This document shows positions 63,060 through 64,000 of a stretch of 64,000 nt of DNA, one piece after another. Origin of the DNA: Desulfofustis limnaeus (GTDB lineage: Bacteria > Desulfobacterota > Desulfobulbia > Desulfobulbales > Desulfocapsaceae); NCBI RefSeq assembly GCF_023169885.1, contig NZ_AP025516.1, forward strand, positions 4,133,501-4,197,500, in the 5' to 3' direction. The stretch's first letter is position 1, and each line of letters opens with the position of its first letter. The translations under genes and the position numbers were made by a program. The notes below the pieces were generated by a model that searched no databases, was not told the origin of the DNA, and worked only from the letters and a program-made list of their open reading frames with translations.

Positions 63060-64000
63060 ATGCGCTATCTGCCCCATACACCGGATGAGATCGAGGCGAT
63101 GCTGGCCGTTATCGGCAGACAAGAACTCGACGACCTGTTTACGTCAATCCCAGCTGATTGCCGTTTCTCGGGGTTGCCGGAGGTTCCCGGCCCCTATACC
63201 GAATGGGATCTGATTGCCAGATTCAAGGAACTCGGCGACCGCATTCCTGGTGCCGCTTCCCGGTCTGTGCTGATCGGGGGTGGCAGCTACTATCATCATA
63301 TCCCGGAGATCGTCCGCGCCCTGGCCGGTCGTTCCGAATTCGTCACCTCCTATACGCCCTATCAGCCGGAGATGGCGCAGGGAACGCTGCAGGGGATTTT
63401 CGAATATCAGACCTTGACGGCGAGGCTGCTCGGCATGGATGTGGCAAACGCCTCCATGTACGACGGTGCTTCGGCGCTGGCTGAAGCATTGCTCATGGCC
63501 TTGCGGGTGTCCCGGAAAAAAAGGACAGTGGCCCTCTCTGCCGCAATCCACCCGCACTATCGGCAGGTGGTGCGCACCTACTTGGAGCCTGGTGGGTTCA
63601 GCATCGTGGAGCTACCGGTGGCGGCGACCGGCCGGACCGATCTGACGGCGTTACCGAAAAGCGGGGAGCTCGCTGCCGTAGCCGTCCAGTCCCCCAATTT
63701 CTTCGGGGTGATCGAAGATCTTGTTCTGGCCGCGGAGGGCGCCCATGCAGCCGACGCGCTCTGTGTGACCGGTTTTACCGAACCCTTTGCCTACGGACTG
63801 TTGCGAAATCCCGGAGCCTGCGGGGCCGATATCGTTTGTGGCGAGGGACAGAGCTTCGGCCTGGCCCCGTCGTTCGGTGGCGCCGGACTCGGTATGTTTG
63901 CCTGTCGTCAGCACTATCTGCGCCAGATGCCAGGCAGGGTGGTCGGTGAGACGGTGGACATGGACAACAAGCGCGGTTTCGTCCTCACCCTGTCGACCCG
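63060..64000 (+). CDS. gcvPA: Glycine dehydrogenase (decarboxylating) subunit 1, 3' end outside window
   Basis: The first 313 residues of GcvPA are present; the frame is open to the right edge. Motifs are MRYLPHTPDEIEAMLAVIG, FTSIPADCRF, YTPYQPEMAQGTLQGIFEYQTL and NASMYDGASALAEA, all usual for the split N-terminal half of the P protein. A gcvPB should follow. GGATGAG lies just upstream of ATG 63060, three bases after the gcvH stop. Confidence 0.95.
   Translation, partial: MRYLPHTPDEIEAMLAVIGRQELDDLFTSIPADCRFSGLPEVPGPYTEWDLIARFKELGDRIPGAASRSVLIGGGSYYHHIPEIVRALAGRSEFVTSYTPYQPEMAQGTLQGIFEYQTLTARLLGMDVANASMYDGASALAEALLMALRVSRKKRTVALSAAIHPHYRQVVRTYLEPGGFSIVELPVAATGRTDLTALPKSGELAAVAVQSPNFFGVIEDLVLAAEGAHAADALCVTGFTEPFAYGLLRNPGACGADIVCGEGQSFGLAPSFGGAGLGMFACRQHYLRQMPGRVVGETVDMDNKRGFVLTLST

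Overview
The window is a 64 kb piece of a moderately GC-rich bacterial chromosome. The gene content points to a strictly or largely anaerobic Desulfobacterota-type bacterium, most like the Desulfobulbales. The clues are a complete Rnf complex with a long ferredoxin-rich RnfB, a chemosensory cluster of the type IV pilus type, DUF4388/roadblock response regulators, a four-part glycine cleavage system with split GcvP, and many small zinc-ribbon, VOC and EamA proteins. The taxonomic call is an inference from family content. No rRNA or tRNA gene was seen.

Layout. 1-9.1 kb: an EamA transporter cut by the window edge, then a tight operon of a dihydroorotate-dehydrogenase-like flavoprotein, rnfC-D-G-E-A-B and apbE. 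It covers ion-translocating ferredoxin:NAD+ oxidoreductase subunits and the enzyme that attaches their FMN. 9.1-11.1 kb: an intrinsic terminator directly followed by a class C group II intron with its maturase. 11.2-24 kb: a mixed housekeeping region (enoyl-CoA hydratase family, small exported proteins, D-2-hydroxyacid dehydrogenase, VOC protein, an IS630-type insertion sequence placed at the stop codon of folA, two zinc-ribbon proteins, EamA transporter, thpR, tcdA, an ABC-2 exporter). 24.4-36 kb: a Fur-family regulator with an extra C-terminal domain, a minus-strand run from rsmB to a DHH-CBS protein, an orphan amino-acid-type binding protein, a large M16 peptidase, dtd and another EamA transporter.

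36-48 kb is the most distinctive region: a chemosensory operon with a DUF4388-REC protein, CheW, a 1154-residue hybrid CheA with two Hpt domains, two more CheW-like proteins, an M16 peptidase, a 51-residue protein, a single-domain response regulator, a PilJ-like chemoreceptor and a TRAP-type binding protein. It is followed by two roadblock/LC7 proteins in convergent orientation. 50-53.5 kb holds an NtrC-class regulator with its soluble sensor kinase. 53.9-57 kb holds a HTH/binding-protein regulator and a J-domain protein with a small coiled-coil partner; these last two are bracketed by two direct copies of a 121-bp repeat. 57-60.6 kb holds a cell-envelope group (DUF6165, heptosyltransferase-like GT9, a bactofilin fused to a degenerate ExeA-like ATPase), a HEAT-repeat protein and a PfkB kinase. 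60.9-64 kb holds an Lrp-type regulator overlapping gcvT, then gcvH and the start of gcvPA.

The best candidates for something undescribed are the peptidase-containing chemosensory operon, the RnfA with an added periplasmic domain, the bactofilin-pseudoATPase fusion, and the 121-bp repeat pair. All functional statements rest on motif reading by eye; no database search was possible.
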